Source: Polyangium sp. y55x31 (GTDB lineage Bacteria > Myxococcota_A > Polyangia > Polyangiales > Polyangiaceae). From it: DNA of 64,000 nt. Each line of letters starts with the position of its first letter. Position 1 is the stretch's first letter. The notes under the pieces are model-generated. The model did no database searches and had not been told where the DNA came from. It saw only the letters and a list, made by a program, of their open reading frames with translations. Positions 1-8,029 of this stretch are shown here, piece after piece. Location of the stretch: NCBI RefSeq assembly GCF_029946505.1, contig NZ_JARZHG010000044.1, positions 1-64,000 on the forward strand. Direction: 5' to 3'. The translations under genes and the position numbers were made by a program.

Positions 1-2
1 AA

Positions 3-131
3 GGCGGCAGCGGCGGTGCCGGCGGCAGCGGAGGCGCCGGCGGAATCGGCGGCGCGGGCGGCAGCGGCGGCGCCGGCGGAATCGGCGGCGCGGGCGGCAG
101 CGGCGGCGCGAAGATGGGAGGTGCGAATTGA
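3..131 (+). CDS. C-terminal end of a glycine-rich protein (partial, starts before window)
   Basis: The frame is open from the window edge to a TGA at 129-131. It encodes only Gly, Ala, Ser and Ile until a short Lys-Met-Gly-Gly-Ala-Asn tail. The DNA has a period of about 36 bp (Gly/Ser/Ala/Ile repeats), so the tract probably grew by slippage or unequal crossing over. Similar Gly-rich tracts follow the lipoboxes of the lipoproteins at 8030 and 61294, but here the tract is at the C-terminus. The stop overlaps the TTG start of the next gene, so translation is probably coupled. The function cannot be judged from this fragment. Confidence 0.6.
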   Translation, partial: GGSGGAGGSGGAGGIGGAGGSGGAGGIGGAGGSGGAKMGGAN

Positions 132-412
132 ATCGCGTTCTTTTCGTGGCGCTCGGCCTCGCAATGCTGAGCCTGGGCTGTCAGAACACGGTCGACGGCG
201 TCTGCGAGGACCTCGGCGAATGCAGCGAGGTCGACCCGAACGATTGCCTCACCGACGGCAAGAAGCTCCAGTCGGACGCGGAGGCTCGCGGCTGTGAAGA
301 CGCATTCGAGGAGTACATCGATTGCGTCGCCGGCGCAGTCTGCTCGTGGCGACAGGTTTGCGGTGTGCAGCGCTCCGCCCTGGAGTCCTGCTCCGGCTCG
401 TTCCCGCAGTAG
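128..412 (+). CDS. small Cys-rich lipoprotein
   Basis: The protein has 94 residues. The N-terminus is a lipoprotein signal peptide with an Leu-Ser-Leu-Gly-Cys lipobox at about residues 15-19. The mature part has nine further Cys residues in about 70, which suggests disulfides and an envelope or secreted location. The TTG start overlaps the upstream TGA (TTGA) and is preceded by a strong GGGAGG ribosome site at about 116-121. This supports the TTG start and coupling to the Gly-rich gene. Myxobacteria carry many such Cys-rich lipoproteins, but no specific function is recognised. Confidence 0.7.
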   Translation: MNRVLFVALGLAMLSLGCQNTVDGVCEDLGECSEVDPNDCLTDGKKLQSDAEARGCEDAFEEYIDCVAGAVCSWRQVCGVQRSALESCSGSFPQ

Positions 413-427
413 GAGAGCGCATCTGGG

Positions 428-775
428 AGGCGTTTCGCTGGGGCGTTGCCCCAGGCCCCAGCAGGGGCTGTCCGCCCCTGCACCCGGACCAGCGCAAGCG
501 CTGGACCCGGGGTCGATGAACTGCGCAACGCGCAGTTCATCGAACAGGCCGAGTCAAGACCAGCGACGACCCTGCCAACCAAAACAGCGGCGCTGACGTT
601 TCAGCCGGCAACGATTCGCTGCGTGCGACGACCTTCACGGTCTTGCCACCGGCCTGTGGGAAAAACTGCGCATCGCGCAGTTTTTCCCCAAATGGTCCAG
701 CGCTTGCGCTGGTTCGGGTCGAGGGGCGAATAGCCCCCGCGGGGTCCGGGGCAGCGCCCCGGCGCGACGCTTCAA
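428..775. repeat. modular palindromic intergenic element, copy 1
   Basis: About 350 bp between convergent genes, holding nested hairpins in roughly mirror order. They are a GGGGC...GCCCC stem, an AGCGCAAGCGCT stem, a perfect palindrome at 514-542 (arms CGATGAACTGCGC), a spacer, then a perfect palindrome at 658-688 (arms GGGAAAAACTGCGC), an AGCGCTTGCGCT stem and a closing GGGGC...GCCCC stem. The same modules occur at 5502, 13525, 53605 and 54744. No reading frame in it looks coding. Confidence 0.8.
658..688. terminator. bidirectional terminator-like hairpin
   Basis: A perfect palindrome of about 31 bases. The stem has a GC-rich core and A/T-rich outer arms, so a run of T follows the GC stem on both strands. 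It sits between the convergent genes ending at 412 and 776 and could stop transcription from both sides. It is part of the larger repeated element, so terminator function is an inference. Confidence 0.5.
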
Positions 776-1249
776 CTACAGCGCCTTCGGCGCGAGCACG
801 CGGCAGATCTTGGCGGCCTCGTCTCGCCGCTCGACCTTCGCCGCCTTGATGTTGCAGTGCAGCCAGTCCTTGCCGATCGGGTAGGCGTACTCCGCCACGT
901 AGAACGTCTGGACGGCGGTCTTGTACGAGCCCTCGCGCGCGGCGGAGCCGTCGGGGTTTTTCTGGTCCTTTTCGACCTTGACGTCTTGCGCATCAGGGGG
1001 CGCGAGGTCGCCCATCGGCCCGACGGGCGTGACGGCGACGAGCATCCCGTCGATCTTGCTCTTGCCCTTCGGGACGACCCAGAATCCCCCTGCCGACGCG
1101 TCCGAGATCTGCATGTTCCCCGGGATGGCGACCTCGCACTTCGCCTCGGGCACCTGCACGCGGACGAGGGCCTCTTCACCTTTGCCACACCCCGCGAGGG
1201 CGGCGGCGACGACGAACATGGATGCGACGGTACGGATCGAGCTCTTCAT
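776..1249 (-). CDS. lipoprotein of unknown function
   Basis: 157 residues. A type II signal peptide ends in Leu-Ala-Gly-Cys at about residues 18-21, so the mature protein is probably lipid-anchored. The rest is a soluble domain rich in Val and charged residues with no family I recognise. It is a single gene, convergent with the small lipoprotein at 128-412 and separated from it by the palindromic element. The start is chosen because it gives a canonical lipoprotein N-terminus with three charged residues before the hydrophobic core. Confidence 0.75.
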   Translation of the reverse strand: MKSSIRTVASMFVVAAALAGCGKGEEALVRVQVPEAKCEVAIPGNMQISDASAGGFWVVPKGKSKIDGMLVAVTPVGPMGDLAPPDAQDVKVEKDQKNPDGSAAREGSYKTAVQTFYVAEYAYPIGKDWLHCNIKAAKVERRDEAAKICRVLAPKAL

Positions 1250-1384
1250 GGGGGTAGCGGTTCCTTTCCCTGCTTCGTGGCGTGACGCGGCGCCTCTAGC
1301 AAAACCCTGCGAGCAAGGGAACAGGAAACTTGACGTGCCGGTACGTCACGAGGTCGGCGCTGGTGCGCTCGGGGGCTCGCCGTT

Positions 1385-1885
1385 TCAGGGCTCTCCGTCC
1401 CAGTAATCGACCGACGTCTCCTTGCGCTGCACCACGCGGAAGGCCCCGGGCTTTGCTTCGGCCTTCGCGAGGTACTTGCCCGAATCGGGGTACTCGCAGA
1501 TCTCGGGGTACTCCATCGTGCTGATGGACAGGTATTTGAGGGGCGCGTTCGAGGTATTGAGGATCTGGTGCGGGTACTCGGGGCCCGGCGGGATGAAGAT
1601 CACGTCGCCGGCCGTGATGGGCAAATGCTCGCCGGCTACGCGCAGCGTGCCTTCGCCTTCGAGGACGATGAACATCTCCTCCTGCACGTAATGGTAATGG
1701 TAGGGACAGCTCCGGGCGCCCGGGGGCATGATGTCGATCGAGGCGCCGAGCTTTTTCGCCGCCGTGCCCGGGCCGAGGGTGGCGGCCAGGGTGTCGTACA
1801 GCGGCGCGCGCTGGAAACGTTCGAGGTTCGCCGTGTTGAAGTTGCGGATCAGGCGTTGCCTGAGATCAGTGGCTTTGTCGCTCAT
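1385..1885 (-). CDS. cupin-domain protein
   Basis: 166 residues, a small single-domain cupin. Motif 1 carries the PYHYHYVQEEMF segment (about residues 56-67), with His and Glu residues in metal-ligand positions. Motif 2 is seen in the PPGPEYPHQ stretch (about residues 95-103). Such proteins bind a divalent metal and act as isomerases or dioxygenases, or bind small ligands; the substrate cannot be told. A longer in-frame reading exists upstream but runs antisense to its neighbour's codons, so the Met at 1885 is chosen. It is last in a leftward operon after the transhydrogenase (29-nt gap). Confidence 0.8.
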   Translation of the reverse strand: MSDKATDLRQRLIRNFNTANLERFQRAPLYDTLAATLGPGTAAKKLGASIDIMPPGARSCPYHYHYVQEEMFIVLEGEGTLRVAGEHLPITAGDVIFIPPGPEYPHQILNTSNAPLKYLSISTMEYPEICEYPDSGKYLAKAEAKPGAFRVVQRKETSVDYWDGEP

Positions 1886-1914
1886 GGGAGCGCCGAGGCT
1901 AGCACGCCCCGGCC

Positions 1915-3222
1915 TCACCAATAAGCAAAAGCCCCGCGGAAGAGCCCCCGCAGCCCCTCTTCGTCGATGACACACGGCGCATTCGAGACGAGGCGCGCCT
2001 GCACGATCGTCCCGGCGGCGAGCGCCTCCACGTCGGCTTCCCCGTATCCCACCTCGGAGAGCCCATTCGGGATGCCCGCTGCGCGCATCATTCCGCTGAG
2101 GTGCGTCGCCAGCACCTCGCCCGCGTCCTCCGTCGCGGCGCCGCGCACGTCCGCGCCGAGCCGCGCCGCGGCCTCCAGATGCCGCGCTGGGTTCGTTTGG
2201 GCGAGCGCCCGGAACACCGAAGGCGCATTCACCACGACCGACACCCCGTGCGGCACGAGCGGCTCGCCCTCGGGATACCCCGGCATCGTGAACGAGCGGC
2301 ACAAGCCCGAGACTGCGTACGACATCGCGTGCGGCAAATGCACGCCCGCATTGCCGAACGCGATGCCCGCGAGCGTCGCCGCCCACGCCATTCCCTCACG
2401 CGCCTCCTCGTCGTCCGCATCTTCGACTGCGCGGAGCAGATAACGCCCCGCGAGCTCGAGCGCGCTCTTGCAGCCCATGTCGCTCCACGGGTTCGCTCCC
2501 TGGCTCATCGGGCGCTTGCTCGCCTCCGGCGCCCGCGGCCGCGTCGAATAGGGCCGCGCCGTGAACGATTCGAGCGCGTGTGTCACCACGTCGAACCCGC
2601 TCGCCGCCACCACGCTCTTCGGCATCGTCCGCGTGGCCGTGGGGTCGACGATCGCCCGGGTCGGGCGGAGTCTTCGGGAGGCAATGCCCGTCTTCGCCTT
2701 GCGGCTCGTATCGTCGAAGACCGCGATGCCCGTGCATTCGGCGCCCGTGCCCGTCGTCGTCGGGCAAGCAACGTGCGGGGGCAGGGGACCCGGCACCTCG
2801 CGGCCCTCGCCGATCGGGCGGTTCACGTACGCATAAAAGTCGGCCGGGTAGGTCGCGTAAAGCAACGCGGCCTTGCACGTATCGATGACCGATCCGCCGC
2901 CGACCGACACGTACCCATCGAACCTGCCTTCCGCGGCGAACCGCGCGGCCTCGGCGAACGAACGCTCCGTCGGCTCGATGTGCACTTCGTCGTAAACGAC
3001 GACATCGATGCCCGCGCGCCCGAGCGAGCGGCGCGCCTCCTCCACGGGCAGGAGCCGCGCGAGCCGCGTATCCGTGAAGAGCGCGACGCGCCGCAGCCCG
3101 AGCGCCGCGGCCTCCTCGCCGACCTCCGCGAGCGCGCCCGGGCCGAACGTGACGGCCGAGGCGTCCATCGAGAACGCCGCGTCGCCCCCCTCGATCAGCG
3201 CATAGCCGAGGCAATATCCCAT
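1915..3222 (-). CDS. hydroxyacid-oxoacid transhydrogenase-like iron-containing alcohol dehydrogenase
   Basis: 435 residues, an iron-type (group III) alcohol dehydrogenase. The nucleotide-binding [10 protein letters not shown] motif, the [11 protein letters not shown] motif, the [11 protein letters not shown] segment and the HLPHAMSY segment (metal-ligand His residues) are all present. Along its whole length it resembles the animal ADHFE1 type more than bacterial butanol dehydrogenases, including the GxNPWSDM and LVPHG segments. ADHFE1 couples oxidation of 4-hydroxybutyrate to reduction of 2-oxoglutarate without net cofactor turnover; that activity is inferred here. It starts 4 nt after the epimerase stop, so it is almost certainly in an operon with it. 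Confidence 0.85.
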   Translation of the reverse strand: MGYCLGYALIEGGDAAFSMDASAVTFGPGALAEVGEEAAALGLRRVALFTDTRLARLLPVEEARRSLGRAGIDVVVYDEVHIEPTERSFAEAARFAAEGRFDGYVSVGGGSVIDTCKAALLYATYPADFYAYVNRPIGEGREVPGPLPPHVACPTTTGTGAECTGIAVFDDTSRKAKTGIASRRLRPTRAIVDPTATRTMPKSVVAASGFDVVTHALESFTARPYSTRPRAPEASKRPMSQGANPWSDMGCKSALELAGRYLLRAVEDADDEEAREGMAWAATLAGIAFGNAGVHLPHAMSYAVSGLCRSFTMPGYPEGEPLVPHGVSVVVNAPSVFRALAQTNPARHLEAAARLGADVRGAATEDAGEVLATHLSGMMRAAGIPNGLSEVGYGEADVEALAAGTIVQARLVSNAPCVIDEEGLRGLFRGAFAYW

Positions 3223-3226
3223 TGCC

Positions 3227-4225
3227 CTAGACCCACTTCTCGCGGCGATACCATTCGAGGGCGAGGCGCACGCCTTCCGCGAGCCGCACCTTCGAGCGCC
3301 AGCCCGTGGCCTCGCGGAGCGCGTCGCTCTTGCACGTCCACGCCTCCTGCGCGCCCATCTTCGCCTTTTGCCGGTTGAAGAGGCGCGGCTTCTTGTCGAA
3401 GCGCGTCGCGATCTCGCCGCCGAACGCGGCCACGTCGACGAGCATCTCCGGCAGATCCACGGTGAGCACGCGCTGGCCGCTCGCCTCGACGATCGCCCCC
3501 TGGAAGCGCTCCCAGGTCACGGGGTCGTTGTCGCACACGAAAAACGCGCGGCCCTTCGCGCCGTCGTGTGTCGCGGAGACGAGCGTCGCCGTGACGAGGT
3601 CGTCGACGTAGATGCCGGAGAACCAGCGCTTCTTGTTGCCGAAGAAGACGTTCCGGCCGCGCTCGACCTCGCGGAAGAGGTTGAAGTAGTCGACGTCGCC
3701 CGGGCCGTACACGCCGCCGGGGCGCAGGACGGTCCAGGGGATCACGTCGCCGGCGCGCTCGACGATACGCTCGGCTTCGAGCTTGCTCTGGCCGTAGAAC
3801 TCGATGGGGCGCGGCGTATCCGTCTCGACGTGGGGGCGCGTGGCGCTCGAAGGGCCGAAGCTCGCGAGGGAGCTGACGAGCACGAAGCGGCGCACCTCGG
3901 GGTGCTTCTTGCGCAGCGCTTCGAGCAGGTTTTCCGTGGGCATCACGTTCGCCCTCTGGAAATCGGCGTACTCGACGCCCTTCGTCGCGCCCGCGACGTG
4001 CAGCACGTAGTCGGGCTTCTCCTCGGCGATCAAGCGCTCGAGGCCCGCGCGATCGTCGTACTCGACCTCGACCGAGCGCCCCCGCTTCGCGGGCGGCGAG
4101 CCACGTCGCCGCAGCGAGACGACGTCCACGCCTCGATCGACGAGCGCGCTTTGCAAGCGGCCGCCGATGAAGCCGCTCGCGCCCGTGAGGAGGACCTTTC
4201 CGGTTGAAATTCCGAGCTCTTCCAC
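3227..4225 (-). CDS. NAD-dependent epimerase/dehydratase (extended SDR)
   Basis: About 332 residues. The Rossmann motif TGASGFIG lies at about residues 14-21. A YGQSK motif (YxxxK) about 150 residues in gives the catalytic Tyr and Lys. Such enzymes act on nucleotide sugars or on sterol and flavonoid-type hydroxyls; the substrate is unknown. The GTG at 4225 has GAGG about 12 nt upstream and is preferred over an in-frame TTG at 4243. It is first in a leftward operon with the transhydrogenase and cupin genes. Confidence 0.8.
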   Translation of the reverse strand: MEELGISTGKVLLTGASGFIGGRLQSALVDRGVDVVSLRRRGSPPAKRGRSVEVEYDDRAGLERLIAEEKPDYVLHVAGATKGVEYADFQRANVMPTENLLEALRKKHPEVRRFVLVSSLASFGPSSATRPHVETDTPRPIEFYGQSKLEAERIVERAGDVIPWTVLRPGGVYGPGDVDYFNLFREVERGRNVFFGNKKRWFSGIYVDDLVTATLVSATHDGAKGRAFFVCDNDPVTWERFQGAIVEASGQRVLTVDLPEMLVDVAAFGGEIATRFDKKPRLFNRQKAKMGAQEAWTCKSDALREATGWRSKVRLAEGVRLALEWYRREKWV

Positions 4226-4447
4226 GTCGCCGCTTTGCCTCAACTGGCGCGGGGCGGCAAGATCCGATCAGAGGGGCGCGAGCGTCTGCAGGATCCGAAA
4301 GGCGTCCGCGCAAGTCTGCGGCGTGTGGCAACGCGCCACGAGCATGCTGGGCGGCGCACCCATCGGGATCCGATCGGTGAGCGGCCTCGACGCGAGGCGG
4401 CCTGTGACCGACGACGTGTCGCCGCCGATCACAGGCATCTCACGGCC

Positions 4448-4771
4448 TCAGTCGCTCCAAAGCCAGCATCCCTTGCGCACACCAACGAGCGGATCACCGA
4501 ACGTTGCGTTGTTGCAGGTGACGCCGTCGGTCGCCGATATATGAGCAAAAACGCCACGCGCTCCATAAGCCACTTTACGGGTTCCCGTGAACGAGCACCA
4601 CCCGTCCTCGTCGGCGCAGTACGTCCAGGCGGCGTGCAGCTCGGAAGACGCCTCTGCCACGCTCCCCGGCGCTGCCGGCGGTGCCGACGGCGTGTCGGCA
4701 CCGGCGACACGGCCATTCAATACGAACAGGGCTGCACAGCCCAGGAAGGTCAACCAGATCGTTCGTTTCAT
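4448..4771 (-). CDS. small secreted protein with a C-terminal Cys module (paralogue of 62761)
   Basis: 107 residues. A signal peptide (about residues 1-24) is followed by a Ser/Pro/Ala-rich linker and a compact module of about 55 residues. The module has a CADEDGWCSF start, a GTRKVAYGA centre, a CNNATFGDP segment and a final VGVRKGC. It closely matches the protein at 62761-63099. From memory, similar modules occur at the C-termini of secreted bacterial hydrolases, where they may bind a ligand; here the module stands alone. A strong AAAGGGGG site precedes the ATG and is conserved in the paralogue. The gene is not in an obvious operon. Confidence 0.75.
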   Translation of the reverse strand: MKRTIWLTFLGCAALFVLNGRVAGADTPSAPPAAPGSVAEASSELHAAWTYCADEDGWCSFTGTRKVAYGARGVFAHISATDGVTCNNATFGDPLVGVRKGCWLWSD

Positions 4772-5173
4772 GATGCCCCCTTTGTCGACTCGACTCCCTT
4801 TGCAGCTCGATGCGCAGTACGTCCACATCGCTTCGGACATCCTTGGCATACACAACATCCATGCCACGTGGCACCGGAGCCACATGCGCAGCCGCAGGAG
4901 TTGCTTGTCCATCGGTCGTCGGCTCATGCGATTCGGGGATGGCCCGAGCCGACATCCGGCGTGCAAAGACGCTGGTGCAATGGGCGCGGCGTAGCCCCCG
5001 AGAAGGGCACGAGCGCGCGGAGCCGGCCCAGTGAGGAGGGGGGCCGGCGGCGGGATGCATCGAACACCACCCCTACCGCGAAAGGGGGGGACGACGCTCG
5101 ATCGAGCGTCGCCTGGGCCTTCGAGGGGGTGGAGCATCGCTCGGCGCTGCGTCGAAGGGCCTCTCATGGGGTG
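4772..5173. other. non-coding stretch upstream of the small secreted protein gene
   Basis: About 400 bp with no convincing gene. Open frames on both strands lack a start with a ribosome site and show no recognisable motif. It probably holds the promoter of the leftward gene at 4771. Confidence 0.4.
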
Positions 5174-5432
5174 TCGGGACGCAGCGCGAAGCGGCGTCGT
5201 CGCCTGTCCGTGGGTGGGCAAGCGCAACGCGGAGCGGCGTTCGAGCCTATCGGGGGGTCGGCAAGCGCAACACGGAGCGGCGTTCGAGCCTATCGGGGGG
5301 TCGGCAAGCGCAACGTGGAGAGGGCCTTCGAGCCCATCCGAGGGTCGGCAAGCGCAACGCGAAGCGACGTTCGGGCCCATCCGAGGGTGGGGAAACGCAA
5401 CGTGGAGCGGCCGTCGACCCTGGGGAGGGCTT
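5174..5432. repeat. tandem repeat with a 43-bp period, about six copies
   Basis: The core GGCAAGCGCAACG recurs at 5217, 5260, 5303 and 5347, with a degenerate copy at about 5390 and another from 5174. Spacings are 43 or 44 bp. Each unit also holds a TTCGAGCC or TTCGGGCC block. Copies 2 and 3 are almost identical. There is no palindromic CRISPR-like repeat/spacer structure, because the whole unit repeats. A second array with the same period lies near 16.7-16.9 kb. Confidence 0.8.
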
Positions 5433-5501
5433 GCGCGCCGCAATGCCTTGCGTTCGCCTACCCTCCTGGAGGGTTCAGCCCAGTTCCACAGACGCCTGTG
5501 C

Positions 5502-5622
5502 ATCGACCGCATCGCGGTCGATGCATCAGAGGTCCAGGGCTGGCCCTGGTCCGGGTCGAGGGGCGGACAGCCCCTCGTCGGGGTTCGGGGTGAAACCCCG
5601 ACGGCACGCTGTGGACACCCTC
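5502..5622. repeat. modular palindromic intergenic element, copy 2 (half element)
   Basis: About 120 bp next to the 3' end of the GST gene. It has a CATCGACCGC...GCGGTCGATG hairpin, a CCAGGGCTGGCCCTGG hairpin, then GAGGGGCGGACAGCCCCTC and GGGGT...ACCCC stems. This equals the right half of the larger elements at 428 and 13525, with the usual second hairpin core replaced. Confidence 0.7.
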
Positions 5623-6225
5623 TCAGCCGCGCTTTGCGAGGTACGCGGCCACGCTCGGGAGCGCGCGGAAGCGGTCGTGGAGGGCGCGGAGCCGGGGGAA
5701 GTCTGCGAGGCTCTCGGGCTTCATGCCCACGTGGTTGTCGAGCGCGTCGAACGCGAGCACGTCCGCGTATGTCGGCGACTCGCCGCCGCCGAACCAGGTA
5801 CAGCTCCCGAGCAGGCCTTCGAGCGTGCGCAGCGTGCCGGGCAGGTCGGCCCAGTACTTGTCGATCACGGCTTGCTCGGTGTGCATGAACGCGGCGAACT
5901 GCACGGGCGCGAACTTGGTACGCCAATCATTGATGGTCTCGGCGGCGACGTCGGTGTTCGTCTTCTCGACCTCGTCCTTGCCGTCGAGGTTGAAGACGCG
6001 GGCGAGGTGGCGGACGATGGCCATGCTCTGCGGGAGCTGGCGCTCGCCGGATTCGCTGCGCTCGATGAGCACGGGGACCTGGCCGAGGGGCGTCTTCGGC
6101 TTGAGCTCGGGCCAGTTCGTGACGGGCGTGTTGGTGAAATCGACGTTCGCCGTGGCAAACATGAGCCGGATGGGCTCGGCGCGGCCACGGAGCGGGAAGT
6201 AGAGCAGTTCGTAGGAAGTGGACAT
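5623..6225 (-). CDS. glutathione S-transferase, sigma-like
   Basis: 200 residues, the normal length for a cytosolic GST. The N-terminal thioredoxin-like domain begins YELLYFPLRGRAEPIRLMF, the pattern of sigma-class enzymes, with the catalytic Tyr near residue 8. The cis-Pro motif is in PLGQVPVLIE, followed by a QSMAIVRHLAR segment that contacts glutathione. The C-terminal half is helical. It conjugates or isomerises electrophiles with glutathione; the substrate is unknown. It is a single gene whose 3' end abuts a palindromic element. Confidence 0.85.
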   Translation of the reverse strand: MSTSYELLYFPLRGRAEPIRLMFATANVDFTNTPVTNWPELKPKTPLGQVPVLIERSESGERQLPQSMAIVRHLARVFNLDGKDEVEKTNTDVAAETINDWRTKFAPVQFAAFMHTEQAVIDKYWADLPGTLRTLEGLLGSCTWFGGGESPTYADVLAFDALDNHVGMKPESLADFPRLRALHDRFRALPSVAAYLAKRG

Positions 6226-6336
6226 GGCCCGACCTTCTATCAGGAAGGCGCGAGGCGGTGAAGAGGCGCCCGGATGGGTGCGCCGGCCGCCGTTTTCTCC
6301 GTGCGAATCCGTACGAACTCCTCTACCGTGCGCCGC

Positions 6337-7074
6337 ATGAGCGACGAGGATACGGACGATTTCGAGGACGAGGACCGTGGGGACGAGGAGGAGGGCGACG
6401 ATGAGCCGAGCCCCCATGAGGTGAGCTTCGACGAGGATACGGAGGGCGTGCTCGTCGCGGGCAAGCGCTTCTCGACGGGTGGCATGACGCGCAGGCAGCT
6501 CGGCGAGTTTGCGAAGCATGTCGAGGCGGTTGCTGCGAAGTCGGGGCATGCGTTGACGGTCGTGGCGTCGGGCGATCTCACGGATACGGGGCCTGCGCCG
6601 GACGATACGGCCTACGCGGAGGTGCACGTCGGCTTCGAAGGCGGGCGCGGCGGGACGTACGGGCCGGATACGATCCTGCGTGACGTCGCGCTGCACGCGC
6701 TCGAGCGGGCGAAGGCGGTGCCGGACGAGGTGTGGGCGGCGGTCGGCGAGAAGCTCGAAGGGCGCGAGCGTGAAGAATGGGACGAGGCGTCCGTGTCGAT
6801 GTACTTCACGTGCGTAGGACCTCTGACGGCCGCGACGCTCGCATTCGGCATGCTCGGGACCAAGGACGGCGAAGGGCCCGGCGAGTACATGCGCGGCGTG
6901 GACATGGAGCAGATGCCGCACGAAGAGGGCGTGTGGGGCCTGAAGGTTGCGTACGTGCAGTACGAGAGCCCGGAGAGCGAAGAGGTCGATCTCGGCGACG
7001 CCGCGCACGCGGAACGCGCGGGCGAGCTCGGCGTCCCGGATGCGCGTTACTTCATCCTCGCTCGTTACGATTGA
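6337..7074 (+). CDS. conserved-looking acidic protein of unknown function
   Basis: 245 residues from the ATG at 6337. An Asp/Glu-rich segment (about residues 1-35) is followed by a folded-looking domain with no signal peptide or membrane segment. I do not recognise the family. Codon use is typical of the window, and the frame has strong G/C third positions. It is convergent with the crotonase gene (8-nt gap). The earlier in-frame ATG at 6274 overlaps the promoter side of the GST gene and is less likely. Confidence 0.6.
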   Translation: MSDEDTDDFEDEDRGDEEEGDDEPSPHEVSFDEDTEGVLVAGKRFSTGGMTRRQLGEFAKHVEAVAAKSGHALTVVASGDLTDTGPAPDDTAYAEVHVGFEGGRGGTYGPDTILRDVALHALERAKAVPDEVWAAVGEKLEGREREEWDEASVSMYFTCVGPLTAATLAFGMLGTKDGEGPGEYMRGVDMEQMPHEEGVWGLKVAYVQYESPESEEVDLGDAAHAERAGELGVPDARYFILARYD

Positions 7075-7081
7075 CGGACGC

Positions 7082-7858
7082 CTAGCGCCCCTGGAAGCGG
7101 CCGGCGCGCCTCTCGACGAACGAGCGCATGCCTTCGGCGGCATCCTCCGTGCCCATGAGGGCGCGGGCTCGTTCTTCGAGGCGCGCGGCTTCCACCTCGG
7201 GGCCTTCGGTCATCGCCGCGCGCGCCGACGCGAGCGTGGCGCGGACCGCGATCGGCGCCTGCGCGGCGACCCGCTCGCTGATCCACGTGGCGCGATCCAG
7301 CAGATCGGCTGCGGGGACGACCTCCTGCACGAGCCCGATCCGATACGCCTCCTTCGCATCGAACACGTCGCCCGTGAGCAGCCAGCGCATGGCATTGCCG
7401 TGGCCTGCGAGCGCCGGGAACCGGAGCGTGGCGCCGCCGAACGGGAAGATGCCGCGCTGCACTTCGAGCTGTGAGAAGCGCGTGTCCTCGGCCGCGACGC
7501 GGATGTCGGCGGCGAGCGCGAGCTCGATGCCGATCGTGAAGCAATATCCTTGCACCGCGACGACCATCGGCTTCGTGAGGCGCCGCGGGCCGATCGCGAG
7601 TGGGTCCACGCTCCCCTTCGGGTAGAGCGCGCGGCCCGACGCGACTGCGGGCCCGACCTCCGCGAGGTCGAGACCGCCCGTGAAATGGCCTCCGTGGGCG
7701 AAGAGGAGGCCACATCGGAGCCCCTCGTCCTCCTCGTAGGCCGTGTACGCCTGCGCGAGCTCGTCGAGCATGGCGAGATCGAATGCGTTGCGCTTCTCCG
7801 GTCTGTTCAGGCCGATGCGGACGACATGACCGAGACGCTCCACCGTGACGCGTGCCAT
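7082..7858 (-). CDS. enoyl-CoA hydratase/isomerase (crotonase) family protein
   Basis: 258 residues, the usual size for a crotonase. The oxyanion-hole region and both catalytic acids of the hydratase type can be placed: Glu112 in GIELALAADI and Glu132 in SQLEVQRGIF. Dehydration or hydration of an enoyl-CoA is therefore plausible. The HGGHFTGGLDL segment binds CoA. The C-terminus has the GMRSFVERRAGRF pattern typical of the family. It stands alone with no beta-oxidation genes nearby, so the pathway is open. Confidence 0.85.
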   Translation of the reverse strand: MARVTVERLGHVVRIGLNRPEKRNAFDLAMLDELAQAYTAYEEDEGLRCGLLFAHGGHFTGGLDLAEVGPAVASGRALYPKGSVDPLAIGPRRLTKPMVVAVQGYCFTIGIELALAADIRVAAEDTRFSQLEVQRGIFPFGGATLRFPALAGHGNAMRWLLTGDVFDAKEAYRIGLVQEVVPAADLLDRATWISERVAAQAPIAVRATLASARAAMTEGPEVEAARLEERARALMGTEDAAEGMRSFVERRAGRFQGR

Positions 7859-8029
7859 GGGCGGACGTTACCACGCTCGGCCCCTCGCCGGCGCCTGGAA
7901 TCGGGCCCGACCCGACGCCAGGCCCGCTCGTCCGGATCGCTCCGGGCGGCCGCGTATGTCGTGACGAAACATTGAAATGATTTCGTTTCCAGGATCGGGC
8001 TGTCCCGGGATTTCAATCCTTACATTGCT

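Noticed and set aside
5174-5432. Repeat array as a CRISPR
   Set aside because: The whole 43-bp unit repeats and there are no unique spacers between constant repeats; no cas gene is in the window.
4448-5926. A 492-residue leftward open frame across the tandem repeat
   Set aside because: It lacks a supported start, includes low-complexity repeat translation, and contains the real small secreted gene only at its end. High GC content leaves long frames open by chance.
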